The notes: a model not told the origin generated them from the letters alone. A stretch of 64,000 nucleotides of DNA from Neobacillus cucumis (GCF_002860255.1 NZ_PGVE01000024.1:39467-103466); one strand, 5' to 3'; shown: positions 17,364 to 26,299, counted from the first letter of the stretch. Translations and numbers: made by a program.

Positions 17364-17393
17364 AAAAAAAGACTGACTTTTCGTCAGTCTTTA
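17364..17393. terminator. Terminator of the GlsB-like gene
   Basis: AAAGACTGAC / GTCAGTCTTT with loop TTTTC and T-rich tails on both sides; it lies just after the minus-strand stop at 17399. Confidence 0.85.
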
Positions 17394-17398
17394 GATGG

Positions 17399-17653
17399 TT
17401 ATGTGGTTTTTCTCATCCCTTTTAAGATGAGGCTTAAGACAAATACAAGGACAATGGCACCGATTAGAGCTGGAAGGATAAAGAACCCGCCAATTTCTGG
17501 CCCCCATCCGCCTAATAGTAATGAACCGAGCCATGAACCGATAAAACCTGCGATAATATTTCCGATAATGCCTCCTGGAATGTCACGACCCAGAATAAGT
17601 CCGGCTAACCAGCCGATGATTCCTCCAATAATTAATGACCAAATAAATCCCAT
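17399..17653 (-). CDS. GlsB/YeaQ/YmgE family stress membrane protein
   Basis: An 84-residue, very hydrophobic and glycine-rich protein (MGFIWSLIIGGIIGWLAGLI at the start) with three membrane helices and the family pattern GRDIPGGIIGNIIAGFIGSWLG. Members are small transglycosylase-associated-like membrane proteins linked to stress; their molecular role is not settled. AAAGGGGACA precedes the ATG. It has its own sigma-B-like promoter. Confidence 0.9.
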   Translation of the reverse strand: MGFIWSLIIGGIIGWLAGLILGRDIPGGIIGNIIAGFIGSWLGSLLLGGWGPEIGGFFILPALIGAIVLVFVLSLILKGMRKTT

Positions 17654-17698
17654 GAGAATGTCCCCTTTCTATTGTTTTTAAGTGGTTATGGTATTTAA

Positions 17699-17723
17699 GT
17701 ACCCGAATGCGGAAGAATGAAAC
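17699..17723 (-). promoter_or_regulatory. Sigma-B-like promoter of the GlsB-like gene
   Basis: Minus strand: -35 GTTTCA (17723-17718), 13 bp, -10 GGGTAC (17704-17699). The -35 abuts the stop codon of the upstream minus-strand gene. Confidence 0.7.
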
Positions 17724-18071
17724 TTAAAAACTTAACTTGTCTTGATTTTGCTTGATGCGCTCCCGCAGACGCACCTGCGGACTCTGAAGCGAGTTGTCTA
17801 AAAAGTGCTCGCATAGCTTTAATTCGAAGGTACGCTTTTTAAAGCCTTCCTCGTCCCGCCTATCCAGGCACTCATCGATCTCCCGTTTCAATAAACTCAT
17901 TTTGGAAATGATCTCAGCGCGGCGCCTTTGGATATCCTTCCATTTTTGCGAGTTTTCCCATTGATAATCAGTTAGTTTAGTTAACCGCTTGCCGCACTTA
18001 CAAAGAGTTTCACCTACATTTAATACATAGAACTCGGAGTTTCCACAATTTTTACAAATTAATTTCTTCAT
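17724..18071 (-). CDS. Zinc-ribbon protein of unknown function
   Basis: A 115-residue protein starting MKKLICKNCGNSEFYVLNVG. It has four cysteines in a CxxC...CxC layout (CKNC at ~6-9, CKC near 24-26) typical of a small zinc ribbon, followed by a charged helical region (KDIQRRRAEIISKMSLLKRE) and a basic end. Function unknown; nucleic acid binding is possible. GGAGGTG directly before ATG 18071 decides the start over a longer frame from 18116. It has a sigma-B-like promoter. Confidence 0.75.
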   Translation of the reverse strand: MKKLICKNCGNSEFYVLNVGETLCKCGKRLTKLTDYQWENSQKWKDIQRRRAEIISKMSLLKREIDECLDRRDEEGFKKRTFELKLCEHFLDNSLQSPQVRLRERIKQNQDKLSF

Positions 18072-18106
18072 ATATACACCTCCAATAAGTGATAAGTGTT
18101 TTCTAT

Positions 18107-18133
18107 ATACCCACATTTGATTTATTCCTAAAC
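18107..18133 (-). promoter_or_regulatory. Sigma-B-like promoter of the zinc-ribbon gene
   Basis: Minus strand: -35 GTTTAG (18133-18128), 15 bp, -10 GGGTAT (18112-18107). The spacer is 1 base longer than the others. Confidence 0.6.
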
Positions 18134-18156
18134 TTAATAGATTTTTAGAAAAATAG

Positions 18157-18181
18157 GTTTCGTTTTGGTGTGTGCGGATAT
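18157..18181 (+). promoter_or_regulatory. Sigma-B-like promoter of the YflT-like gene
   Basis: -35 GTTTCG (18157-18162), 13 bp, -10 GGATAT (18176-18181). Confidence 0.6.
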
Positions 18182-18227
18182 ATAAGTTACATAACTTGAA
18201 AAAAATATCCTAGGAGGAGGAATACAA

Positions 18228-18554
18228 ATGGAAACAGTTAGAGTAGTGGAAAATGGTGTACAAGCCAAGAAGGAAATCGAGCAATTGATTATGCAGGGCT
18301 ACACAAAAGATGAAATCTACTTATTAGCTCATGATAAAGACCGCTCAAATGATTTAACAGATTCACTAGATATTAGCGACATTGGTATGAGTGAACAGGG
18401 TGTAATGGACTCCCTTGCCAATGTATTCCGGACTCGGGGAGATGAGCTCCGCTCCAAAATGGAGTCACTGGGGTTATCAAGTAACGATGCCGAGCGATAT
18501 GAAAAAGAATTAGACCTTGGCAAGGTTGTTGTTGTTGCATCAAAGTCTGCCTAA
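18228..18554 (+). CDS. General stress protein, YflT / GSP17M type
   Basis: A 108-residue soluble protein with the family's opening (METVRVVENGVQAKKEIEQL), the central YTKDEIYLLAHDKD and the end AERYEKELDLGKVVVVAS. YflT-like proteins are heat- and sigma-B-induced; the biochemical role is unknown. AGGAGGAGG lies 9 bases before the ATG. Promoter and terminator are both present, and a small gene follows. Confidence 0.88.
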   Translation: METVRVVENGVQAKKEIEQLIMQGYTKDEIYLLAHDKDRSNDLTDSLDISDIGMSEQGVMDSLANVFRTRGDELRSKMESLGLSSNDAERYEKELDLGKVVVVASKSA

Positions 18555-18563
18555 ATAATAGAA

Positions 18564-18601
18564 GAAATCGATAGGAAGGGGAGGCTTCCTATCGATTTTA
18601 T
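18564..18601 (+). terminator. Terminator after the YflT-like gene
   Basis: AATCGATAGGAAG / CTTCCTATCGATT, then TTATAAAAAAA; a near-perfect stem. Confidence 0.8.
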
Positions 18602-18621
18602 AAAAAAATGAGGTGAATAAT

Positions 18622-18801
18622 ATGAAATTTTCGAAACAGAGTTTAGATACCATACTTGGTGTCCATCGAATCGCAAGACATAAAAAACGTGAGAAACACA
18701 TCTTGGAAGAAAACTTTGAAAATCCGATCATCCATAAGGAGATTCAAGGAGATCGAGTATTTGTACCATTAAATATTGAGCGGGTTTGGAATGAAGCCTA
18801 A
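18622..18801 (+). CDS. Short basic protein of unknown function
   Basis: A 59-residue protein (MKFSKQSLDTILGVHRIARH...FENPIIHKEIQGDRVFVPLN) with a lysine- and histidine-rich middle. Start ATG 18622 is chosen because GAGGTG is 6 bases upstream; GTG 18613 overlaps that site. It probably depends on read-through past the preceding hairpin. No family recognised. Confidence 0.6.
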   Translation: MKFSKQSLDTILGVHRIARHKKREKHILEENFENPIIHKEIQGDRVFVPLNIERVWNEA

Positions 18802-18810
18802 TGTAGATTT

Positions 18811-18864
18811 GCCTGCTTAAACAATTTTCTTCTTTCTGAGGAATACTGTTTAGGCGGGCAATTT
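18811..18864 (+). terminator. Hairpin with GU pairs before ywzB
   Basis: TTGCCTGCTTAAACA pairs with TGTTTAGGCGGGCAA over a 20-base loop, then ATTTCTATG. This closes the stress block on its right side. Confidence 0.65.
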
Positions 18865-18984
18865 CTATGTAAACCCTTTCTAGATTTAGAAAATTCCAAC
18901 AATTGTAATATGGTGAATCTTTTCTGAATTTCAAACGTCTGTATGATAGAATAGTCATTGGGCCTAAAAAGGGAGGGAAAGTTG

Positions 18985-19218
18985 ATGGATGATTTTGGTC
19001 AAATAGCGTTAGTTAGTATCTTGTCGCATCTGGTGTGCATCGCGATTTCCTGGTATGCCTTGCAGGCCATTCGCTTAGAAAAGCTGCTGAAACCGAACCA
19101 TGTATTTCAGGCGCGATTACTATACATATTATTAGCTATTTTCATCGGTTCATCTGTTAGTAACTTTTTCCTTGATTATCTCCAATGGTCAAAACAGCTG
19201 CCATTAATAATGCAATAG
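18985..19218 (+). CDS. ywzB: DUF1146 membrane protein YwzB
   Basis: A 77-residue protein with two membrane helices (DDFGQIALVSILSHLVCIAISWYAL and ARLLYILLAIFIGSSVSNFFL) separated by the conserved-looking loop QAIRLEKLLKPNHVFQ. In Bacillus this small gene stands between the ATP synthase/nuo operons and ywmB-murA, as here except for the inserted stress block. Function unknown. GGGAGG precedes ATG 18985. Confidence 0.85.
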   Translation: MDDFGQIALVSILSHLVCIAISWYALQAIRLEKLLKPNHVFQARLLYILLAIFIGSSVSNFFLDYLQWSKQLPLIMQ

Positions 19219-19228
19219 GAAGCATGGG

Positions 19229-19290
19229 GGAAGCATGGGGACGGTTCTCGTGCTTCCTCTTGGAAGCGTGAGAACCGTCCCCATGCTTCC
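19229..19290. repeat. GGGGACGGTTCTC hairpin repeat, complete copy
   Basis: Arms GGAAGCATGGGGACGGTTCT and AGAACCGTCCCCATGCTTCC around a partly paired centre. It starts 10 bases after the ywzB stop and could also terminate transcription. Confidence 0.9.
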
Positions 19291-19469
19291 AAAATTGGAA
19301 AATTTTTAGGTCTAACTACATGTTTCCATTTCGCGATATTTTGAGTACAATCGAGTTTATGTGGAAAGCTAAGAATGTCAAAAGCTTATCTTTGTCAGAA
19401 TGTGACGACATTTCCTAAGTATTGCTCTTTTACCGCCTGGCAACAATGGTGGTAAGGGGGAGTAGCGAA

Positions 19470-20270
19470 ATGAAGAGACATTTTAAGAATTTTTTATATA
19501 TGATTTCGATTGTCAGTTTGATCCTTGTTGTGATGGGGAACAGAACGACTGAAGCTATGAGCAGTTTTTTAAAGGCAGAAAAGCATGACTCATCGATTTT
19601 GCCAAAAGGCGCCAATGATTTAGCGAGTATTGGTTCTGTTTTACAAGCCGAAAATATTTTGCTCAATGATTGGTCTTTTTATGCACGTGAACATGTAACG
19701 GGCATGGAAAGTATGGAGGAAGTGCAGAATTATGCGAAAAAGCTTCAGAAAAAGTTTCCGGATTGGGATTGGTCTGTAACCAACACCAGCCAGAAATGGC
19801 AAGTGACAGCAATATCTCCATCATCAAAACACCACCAAGAAACGCTTCAATTGATGGCAACCCACACAAAACAACCTGTAGATGCGTATATAGTATATAG
19901 TGTTCGTGGAAGCGAGTGGAACAAGGCGACAGAGGGCTTTTTCACTACCAAAAAGTTCCGAAATAGGCTATCTGACATATTTCGGGAAAAACCTACAGTT
20001 TTCTCTTGTATGAAAGGCGTTTTCAGTGATAAGATGGATACGGCTTTGGCAAAGAAAGCTGGCAAGGTAATGTCAGGTTTTAATGCAAAAGAGATCGAAG
20101 CGTTAAAAGAGGAGAATTTCATGTCTGTTTCGGCAACATCGCCAATGTTTACAGGCTCCATAGATCACAAATTGAATAACATGAATTTACAAATTGGCTT
20201 ACGCTCCGAAGGATTGGGCGCGAAGACTACCATAGTAGTTGGAACCCCTATCATTACGATTGAATATTAA
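19470..20270 (+). CDS. ywmB: YwmB, TATA-box-binding-protein-like secreted protein
   Basis: A 266-residue protein with an N-terminal hydrophobic signal/anchor ([21 protein letters not shown]) and an extracellular domain of the YwmB family, named for structural similarity to TATA-box binding proteins. The gene regularly precedes murA in Bacillus, as here (32-base gap). Its role is not known; the setting suggests cell-envelope work. GGGGGAG precedes ATG 19470; the upstream in-frame residues are dropped. Confidence 0.85.
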   Translation: MKRHFKNFLYMISIVSLILVVMGNRTTEAMSSFLKAEKHDSSILPKGANDLASIGSVLQAENILLNDWSFYAREHVTGMESMEEVQNYAKKLQKKFPDWDWSVTNTSQKWQVTAISPSSKHHQETLQLMATHTKQPVDAYIVYSVRGSEWNKATEGFFTTKKFRNRLSDIFREKPTVFSCMKGVFSDKMDTALAKKAGKVMSGFNAKEIEALKEENFMSVSATSPMFTGSIDHKLNNMNLQIGLRSEGLGAKTTIVVGTPIITIEY

Positions 20271-20302
20271 TATAGAGAAAATGGACGCGGAGGGGAATAC
20301 TC

Positions 20303-21613
20303 TTGGAAAAGATCATCGTCCGCGGCGGACAAAGGTTATATGGTTCAGTTAAAGTGGAAGGCGCAAAAAATGCCGTATTACCTGTTCTCGCTGCAACATT
20401 ATTAGCAAGTGATGGAAAAAGTGTGTTACGTGATGTACCTACACTCTCCGATGTATTTACAATTAATGAAGTGTTACGCAACTTAAACGCTGAAGTGGCT
20501 TTTGACAATAATACCGTTATTGTTGATGCATCTAGAGTGTTAAAAGATGAGGCGCCGTTTGAATACGTACGTAAAATGCGTGCGTCTGTCCTAGTAATGG
20601 GTTCTTTATTGGCTCGGAATGGCCGGGCTCGGGTTGCTTTACCTGGCGGCTGTGCGATTGGATCCCGTCCTATTGACCAGCACTTAAAAGGCTTTGAAGC
20701 CATGGGTGCAAAGGTGAAAGTAGGAAATGGCTTTATTGAAGCGGAGGTTGACGGCCGCTTAAAAGGTGCAAAGATTTACCTGGATTTCCCAAGTGTAGGA
20801 GCAACAGAAAACATCATGATGGCAGCGACTCTTGCTCAGGGTACGACTATTATTGAGAATGTAGCAAAAGAACCTGAGATTGTCGATTTAGCTAATTTCC
20901 TAAATAAAATGGGCGCTCGCGTGAAGGGTGCCGGCACTGGTACTTTGCGAATTGAGGGCGTTGATGTATTATTCGGCGCTGATCATAATATTATTCCTGA
21001 CCGGATTGAAGCGGGTACGTTTATGGTGGCTGCAGCGATTACGGGAGGTAATGTATTGGTTCGCGGTGCTGTACCTGAGCATTTATCCTCTTTGATTGCG
21101 AAAATGGAAGAGATGGGCGTTGAAATTCAGGAGGAAGCAGATGGCGTTCGTGTCATCGGTCCTGAGCGTTTAAAGGCAGTCGATATTAAGACGATGCCGC
21201 ACCCTGGTTTCCCGACTGATATGCAGTCACAGATGATGGCTTTATTGCTTCGTGCTGAAGGAACTTCCATGATTACGGAAACGGTGTTTGAGAACCGTTT
21301 TATGCATGTGGAAGAGTTCCGCCGCATGAATGCAGACATCAAGATTGAAGGCCGTTCTGTCATCTTAAATGGTCCTTCAAATCTGCAAGGTGCGGAAGTA
21401 GCTGCTACTGACCTTCGTGCAGCGGCAGCGTTGATTCTGACTGGATTGGTATCTGAAGGCGTGACACGCGTGACGGAGTTGAAACACTTAGACCGCGGTT
21501 ATGTGAACTTCCACGGCAAGCTGGCTGGATTAGGCGCAGATATCGAACGTGTGAAAGAAGCAGACGAAACATTTGTTGAAGTAAAGAAATTTGTTTCTGA
21601 TATGAATGCATAA
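20303..21613 (+). CDS. murA: UDP-N-acetylglucosamine 1-carboxyvinyltransferase MurA
   Basis: A 436-residue enzyme that transfers enolpyruvate from PEP to UDP-GlcNAc, the first committed step of peptidoglycan synthesis. The catalytic cysteine (fosfomycin target) is C117 in [16 protein letters not shown]. The N-terminal [11 protein letters not shown] motif and the [12 protein letters not shown] segment near residue 370 are also present. The start is TTG 20303 behind GGAGGGG. It is the murAA-type copy placed before spoIID, as in B. subtilis. Confidence 0.97.
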   Translation: MEKIIVRGGQRLYGSVKVEGAKNAVLPVLAATLLASDGKSVLRDVPTLSDVFTINEVLRNLNAEVAFDNNTVIVDASRVLKDEAPFEYVRKMRASVLVMGSLLARNGRARVALPGGCAIGSRPIDQHLKGFEAMGAKVKVGNGFIEAEVDGRLKGAKIYLDFPSVGATENIMMAATLAQGTTIIENVAKEPEIVDLANFLNKMGARVKGAGTGTLRIEGVDVLFGADHNIIPDRIEAGTFMVAAAITGGNVLVRGAVPEHLSSLIAKMEEMGVEIQEEADGVRVIGPERLKAVDIKTMPHPGFPTDMQSQMMALLLRAEGTSMITETVFENRFMHVEEFRRMNADIKIEGRSVILNGPSNLQGAEVAATDLRAAAALILTGLVSEGVTRVTELKHLDRGYVNFHGKLAGLGADIERVKEADETFVEVKKFVSDMNA

Positions 21614-21644
21614 AGCTTAATAAAAAAGAATGAAATTTAAGTGA

Positions 21645-21710
21645 AAGGATCCCTTAGTAGACAATCGTCTGATATCCGACGGCTGTGATACTAAGGGATT
21701 CTTTTATTTT
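21645..21710 (+). terminator. murA terminator
   Basis: AAGGATCCCTTAGTA and TACTAAGGGATTCTTTT pair across a ~30-base branched loop. Confidence 0.75.
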
Positions 21711-21740
21711 GGTGACACTGTGGTGAGGTGTGCCGATGGG

Positions 21741-21799
21741 GTGCCTGTCACCGTTTCATGGTTATACATGATGCGTAGAGTAGTAACGGTGACAGGCAC
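21741..21799. repeat. Inverted pair of the GTGCCTGTCACC motif
   Basis: GTGCCTGTCACCGTT (21741-21755) and AACGGTGACAGGCAC (21785-21799) are perfect inverted copies 29 bases apart, between murA and spoIID. Confidence 0.85.
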
Positions 21800-21925
21800 T
21801 ATTTTCACTATCTATTCTTGTGAAAATTTCTGTAATAAATGCTTGTCCGCTTCCATATGTATGAAATGAGATGTATTCCGGCAGGTTGTGCTGGCTCAAG
21901 AAACTTACAAACTGGAGGCACTATC

Positions 21926-22960
21926 ATGAACAAAATCAAACCACTCATCGTACTAGCGTCGCTCCTCATTGCCTTAACCATCATTATTCCCTCTGTTGTT
22001 GTACTGCCCTTTTCAGGTGATCAAAAGACGAGCGGAAAGCTCGGAGAAGACTTAACAAAGGCCTCAGCAAAGGGAACACCCACAACCTCAAGCGCAGATC
22101 CAGCTCTAACGGTATCGGTATTTCGTTCAGCTAAGCGGGTCATTGAAAAAGTTCCTTTAGAGGAGTATCTTGTGGGTGTCGTGGCAGCAGAAATGCCTGC
22201 AGAATTTAAAGAAGAAGCGCTCAAGGCACAGGCGCTGGCGGCTCGGACATATATTGTAAACAGACTAATCAATAAAGATACGATGGGTGTGCCAAAGGGC
22301 GCACAGGTAACGGACACGCAAATTCACCAGGTTTACATGAATGATGCGGAAATGAGACGGGACTGGGGCCAGGATTATGCTTGGAAAAAGAAAAAGGTCA
22401 TCGAAGCAGTCCGGACGACAGGCGGCCAGATTTTGACTTACGAAGGGAAGCCGATTGATGCCTTATTCTTCTCCACGGGGAATGGCTATACGGAAGACTC
22501 AGAGGATTATTGGGCAGGCAGCATTCCTTATTTGCGAAGTGTATCAAGTCCATGGGATAAAAAGTCACCGAAGTTTTCTAATCAAAAGGTGTTGACGGTG
22601 AAAGAGTTTGAGTCAAAGCTCGGTGTGAAGATTGGATCGAGCTCCACGATTGGAAAAATAACGGCCCGAACTACTGGAAAAAGGGTTGGAAAAGTGAACT
22701 TTAATGGGAAAGTGCTAACGGGTAAGGATATCCGTGAAAAACTAGATTTGAAGTCATCCGATTTCTCGTGGCAGAGGAAAGGGAATAATATCGTGATTAC
22801 GACAAAGGGCTTTGGCCACGGTGTCGGGATGAGCCAGTATGGAGCGAATGGAATGGCACAAGAAGGGGCCGATTATAAGGAGATTGTAAAGCATTATTAT
22901 AAAGGCGTAGAGGTTACCTCCGCAGATAGTATGCTATCGACTTTGACAGCACAAAAATAG
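21926..22960 (+). CDS. spoIID: Stage II sporulation protein D (lytic transglycosylase)
   Basis: A 344-residue membrane-anchored enzyme that, with SpoIIM and SpoIIP, digests septal peptidoglycan during engulfment. One N-terminal helix (PLIVLASLLIALTIIIPSVVV), then the SpoIID domain with EEYLVGVVAAEMPAEF, the catalytic-glutamate region, ALKAQALAARTYIVN and the end motif GFGHGVGMSQYGANGMA. ATG 21926 follows CTGGAGGC; the longer frame from 21839 is rejected. It should be sigma-E dependent, but I could not place a convincing promoter. Confidence 0.95.
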   Translation: MNKIKPLIVLASLLIALTIIIPSVVVLPFSGDQKTSGKLGEDLTKASAKGTPTTSSADPALTVSVFRSAKRVIEKVPLEEYLVGVVAAEMPAEFKEEALKAQALAARTYIVNRLINKDTMGVPKGAQVTDTQIHQVYMNDAEMRRDWGQDYAWKKKKVIEAVRTTGGQILTYEGKPIDALFFSTGNGYTEDSEDYWAGSIPYLRSVSSPWDKKSPKFSNQKVLTVKEFESKLGVKIGSSSTIGKITARTTGKRVGKVNFNGKVLTGKDIREKLDLKSSDFSWQRKGNNIVITTKGFGHGVGMSQYGANGMAQEGADYKEIVKHYYKGVEVTSADSMLSTLTAQK

Positions 22961-22973
22961 AATTTGAACCTTG

Positions 22974-22998
22974 AGTCAGGCAATGTGCCTGGCTTTTT
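22974..22998 (+). terminator. spoIID terminator
   Basis: AGTCAGGCA / TGCCTGGCT with a 2-base loop, then TTTTTGC. Confidence 0.75.
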
Positions 22999-23079
22999 GC
23001 TGTTTTAGGTGATGGTTAAGGCAATAACCGCAAACAATATTTTTAAAACAACCTCCAAAAAAAATTTTTCTAATATCAT

Positions 23080-23109
23080 GCATAAAAACATACTCAGTGT
23101 CGAAAAATA
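23080..23109 (+). promoter_or_regulatory. Candidate sigma-F promoter of spoIIQ
   Basis: GCATA (23080-23084), 15 bp, TCGAAAAATA (23100-23109), against the sigma-F pattern GYATA / GgnnAnAHTR. The first two -10 bases do not match. spoIIQ is a known sigma-F gene; start is 75 bases downstream. Confidence 0.4.
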
Positions 23110-23183
23110 AGTTTTTAAAATTTTTTTGGACTCGTGTATATAATTCTACTTATCTGTTCAGAATGATTGCTGAGGTGATGAAA

Positions 23184-23993
23184 ATGAGAGAGGAAGAAAA
23201 CAAACGATCTTCTCAAAGTTCCAGTGTAAAACGCTTTTTCAAAAAGCGTTGGGTATTTCCAGCCATCTATATCGCAAGTGCAGCAATCATTTTAACCGGA
23301 GTTCTATGGTATCAATCATCAAGCAGCAACACAAATAAGTATGATTACAAGGCCACTGACCTTTCCGGTAAAAAGAACGATGCTCCAGCAGTTGAAGTAA
23401 ACAAAGCAATGGAAAACTTCAAAATGCCGGTAGCAAATGCCGATGATGCAGTAGTCAAAACAAAATTCTACGATTTCCAAGGCAAAGCAGCAGACCAGGA
23501 AGCCGCATTAGTATTCTACAATAATACGTATGTGCCAAACACTGGTATCGACATCACAATGAAAAACGGCAAAAGCTTTGATGTGACAGCATCACTTAGC
23601 GGAACCGTTACACGTGTTGAAGAAGATGCAACCCTAGGTAACGTCGTTGAAATCGAACATGACAAGGGCATCGTCACACAATATCAATCTGTGAAAGACA
23701 TCCAAGTGAAGGTTGGCGAACAAGTAAAACAAGATCAAGTGATTGCCAAGGCTGGACAAAGCTTGTTCAATGAAAAAGCTGGAACCCATGTACATTTTGA
23801 AATCCGTAAAGACGGTGTAGCAGTAAACCCATCGAACTACTTCGAAAAGTCGTTGAACACACTGCAAGAAGACACTTTATCGGATGACAGCAAAGAATCG
23901 TCAAAAACTCCAGAAGTAAAGCAAGACCAACAAAAGATTGAAGATCCTGCTTCTGACGATTCAACAAACTCTACAGATAACAGCAACTCATAA
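23184..23993 (+). CDS. spoIIQ: Stage II sporulation protein Q (SpoIIQ)
   Basis: A 269-residue forespore membrane protein that pairs with SpoIIIAH to form the channel between forespore and mother cell. Short cytoplasmic N-terminus, one helix (VFPAIYIASAAIILTGVLWY), then a LytM/M23-like domain (GIDITMKNGKSFDVTASLSG; HVHFEIRKDGVAVNP) and an acidic, serine-rich tail. In B. subtilis SpoIIQ the LytM site is degenerate; here one expected metal ligand before the GKSFDV segment also appears replaced (GIDI), while HVHFE is present. ATG 23184 is chosen with GAGGTG 8 bases upstream. Confidence 0.93.
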   Translation: MREEENKRSSQSSSVKRFFKKRWVFPAIYIASAAIILTGVLWYQSSSSNTNKYDYKATDLSGKKNDAPAVEVNKAMENFKMPVANADDAVVKTKFYDFQGKAADQEAALVFYNNTYVPNTGIDITMKNGKSFDVTASLSGTVTRVEEDATLGNVVEIEHDKGIVTQYQSVKDIQVKVGEQVKQDQVIAKAGQSLFNEKAGTHVHFEIRKDGVAVNPSNYFEKSLNTLQEDTLSDDSKESSKTPEVKQDQQKIEDPASDDSTNSTDNSNS

Positions 23994-24002
23994 TAAAGCA
24001 AC

Positions 24003-24037
24003 AAAGGGGAAGGGGAAAAATACTTTCCTCTTTTTTT
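24003..24037 (+). terminator. spoIIQ terminator (imperfect)
   Basis: GGGGAAAA / TTTCCTC hairpin followed by eight T's. Confidence 0.55.
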
Positions 24038-24053
24038 TGTGTGCACGGGTGTG

Positions 24054-24100
24054 CAAGGGGACGGTTCTCATGCTTCGGAAGCATGAGAACCGTCCCCTTG
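24054..24100. repeat. GGGGACGGTTCTC hairpin repeat, compact copy
   Basis: CAAGGGGACGGTTCTCATGC and GCATGAGAACCGTCCCCTTG are perfect inverted arms with centre TTCGGAA. It comes right after the spoIIQ terminator. Confidence 0.92.
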
Positions 24101-24293
24101 TTTACAAAAAAAATCCGGCCATGTGGCCGGATATCAAAGGGGGTTTGAATAAGTGTGAATAAACATAGTATAGCGCCTATATATGAACAAATTATTAATA
24201 AACGATTAATATTTTCTAAAAAGGAACTTATTACGTTAAAATCCTTTCCTTGTACATATATGTTAAAATGGGAATAAAAGGAGGGATTTAGTT

Positions 24294-26291
24294 TTGAAAA
24301 AGATTCTAGGGGTCTTGCTCCTGCTCGTCATCGCAGTCCTTACAAGCTGCAGCAAGGAACCAACCCCAGAGCAGCGATTCTCCGATTACATAGCCTTATG
24401 GAACCAGCAAAAGTTTGCAAAAATGTATGATTACTTATCAACTGATGCGAAAAAGAATATGACCAAAGAGCAGTTCACGAGCCGCTATGAAAAACTCTAC
24501 GATGATCTTCAGATTACAGACCTCAAGATTGACTTCAAAAAGCCAACTAAAGATCAGAAAGAGGAAGAACAAACTAAATATTCTTTTACCGCAAGTATGA
24601 ATAGCATCGCAGGGCCTATTAAATTTACCCAGCAAGCTAGATTACAAGAGGAAAAAAGAGACAATAACAAAAACTGGTATGTAGACTGGAATACAGAGTT
24701 TATTTTTCCAGAATTAAAAGAAGGCGACACAATTGGCGTGAGCACGACGGCGCCTAAACGCGGCGAGATTTTGGACCGGAACGGCAACGGTCTGGCCGTG
24801 AATGGCCAGGTGTACGAGGTCGGTGTGGTGGCTGGGACGTCAGTGGACTCAGTCATTTCAGAATTAGCCCCGCTTTTAAAGATGACTCGGGAGCAAATCA
24901 CCAAGCTGCTTAGTGCAAGCTGGGTGAAAGAGGGGCAGTTTGTGCCGCTGAAGAAGGTGTCAATGGATGACAAAGAGCGGATTGCCAAATTGATTGCGCT
25001 AGAGCCTGTAAAGACACGCAAGGTGGAAGCAAGGGTATACCCTTATGGACAGACTGCGGCACAGCTTCTTGGCTATGTCGGGGCGATTACGGCCGATGAG
25101 CTGGAGAAGCTGAAAGACAAGGGGTACACAAGTGGTGATGTGATCGGAAAGCGTGGTCTTGAGCAGGTGCTGGATGAGCGCTTAAGAGGGACAAGCGGCG
25201 TGAAAATCGTCATTAAAAAGAAGGCAGCCGGGGCCGAGAATGTGGTGCTTGCGGAGAAGCCGGTTGTCGATGGGCAGGATGTTAAGCTGACAATTGATGC
25301 AGAGTTACAGAAGACGGTGTTTAACGAACTGAATGGGGAAGCAGGGACAGCTGCAGCGATGAACCCAGTGACCGGGGAAACACTCGCGCTTGTCAGCAGC
25401 CCATCGTTTGATCCCAATCAGGTGACGCTCGGTTTGGCGGCGGAGGAGTGGCAGGCCTTAAGGAACAATCCGAAGCAGCCATTGTTGACAAGGTTTAAGA
25501 TGGGCTATGCGCCTGGTTCGGTGATGAAACCATTGACGGCAGCGATTGGGTTGACGAATGGGACCATTGTGCCGGCTGAAGGCGTGCCGATTCTCGGCAA
25601 AAAGTGGCAGAAGGATAAGTCATGGGGCAATTATTTTGTAACGAGGGTCCATGACGGGACGGATCCAGTTAATCTAGAGAAGGCGCTTGTGTATTCCGAT
25701 AATATCTATTTTGCCCAGGCAGCGTTGAAGCTTGGGAAAGATAAATTTGTGGATGGATTGAAGAAGTTTGGCTTTGAAGAGGATATGGGATATCCGTACC
25801 CGCTTGAGAAGTCGGTCACAGGCACGCTAGGGAACGAGATTGCGCTTGCTGATTCAGGCTACGGCCAGGGGCAGGTACAGATGAGTATTGTTCATTTAAT
25901 GGCCGCGTATACGCCGTTTGTGAGCGGCAGCGGCAATATGCTGAAACCGATTTTGCTGGCCGATGATAAGCAGGGGCAGGTTTGGAAAGAAGCTGTGGTG
26001 TCAGCTGAGAATGCTGCCTTGATTTCGGGAGATTTGCGGAAGGTCGTAAGTGATCCTGGCGGGACGGCCCATACCGCTGAGATTTCTGGTTATCCGTTGG
26101 CAGGCAAGACGGGGACAGCGGAGATTAAGCAGAAGCAAGGGGTGACAGGCACCGAAAATGGCTGGTTTATTGCCTATAATACGAATTCGCCAAGCCTGAT
26201 GGTGGCGATGATGGTGGAGAATGTCCAAGGCCGGGGCGGATCGTCGATAACGGTGAAAAAAGTGAAGAGTGTATTCGAAAAATGGAAATAA
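24294..26291 (+). CDS. pbpC: Penicillin-binding protein 3-like transpeptidase
   Basis: A 665-residue class B PBP (MecA/PBP3 type) that cross-links peptidoglycan. A lipoprotein-type signal (LLVIAVLTSC, cysteine near residue 19) is followed by an NTF2-like MecA-N domain (~25-150), a dimerisation domain (~155-330) and the transpeptidase domain: SxxK serine near 409 in YAPGSVMKP, SDN in VYSDNIYFAQ, KTG near 605 in AGKTGTAEI. Start TTG 24294 behind AGGAGGGA. Close in layout to B. subtilis PbpC, though in a different place. A GGTGACAGGCACC repeat is embedded just after KTG (26141-26153), encoding V-T-G-T. Confidence 0.9.
   Translation: MKKILGVLLLLVIAVLTSCSKEPTPEQRFSDYIALWNQQKFAKMYDYLSTDAKKNMTKEQFTSRYEKLYDDLQITDLKIDFKKPTKDQKEEEQTKYSFTASMNSIAGPIKFTQQARLQEEKRDNNKNWYVDWNTEFIFPELKEGDTIGVSTTAPKRGEILDRNGNGLAVNGQVYEVGVVAGTSVDSVISELAPLLKMTREQITKLLSASWVKEGQFVPLKKVSMDDKERIAKLIALEPVKTRKVEARVYPYGQTAAQLLGYVGAITADELEKLKDKGYTSGDVIGKRGLEQVLDERLRGTSGVKIVIKKKAAGAENVVLAEKPVVDGQDVKLTIDAELQKTVFNELNGEAGTAAAMNPVTGETLALVSSPSFDPNQVTLGLAAEEWQALRNNPKQPLLTRFKMGYAPGSVMKPLTAAIGLTNGTIVPAEGVPILGKKWQKDKSWGNYFVTRVHDGTDPVNLEKALVYSDNIYFAQAALKLGKDKFVDGLKKFGFEEDMGYPYPLEKSVTGTLGNEIALADSGYGQGQVQMSIVHLMAAYTPFVSGSGNMLKPILLADDKQGQVWKEAVVSAENAALISGDLRKVVSDPGGTAHTAEISGYPLAGKTGTAEIKQKQGVTGTENGWFIAYNTNSPSLMVAMMVENVQGRGGSSITVKKVKSVFEKWK
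26141..26153. repeat. GGTGACAGGCACC motif inside pbpC
   Basis: The same motif as the intergenic copies, read in frame as Val-Thr-Gly-Thr in a variable loop after the KTG motif. Confidence 0.8.
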
Positions 26292-26299
26292 GAGAGAGA

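Noticed and set aside
21839..21925. N-terminal extension of SpoIID
   Set aside because: No ribosome site and the family begins at the ATG at 21926 with its membrane helix.
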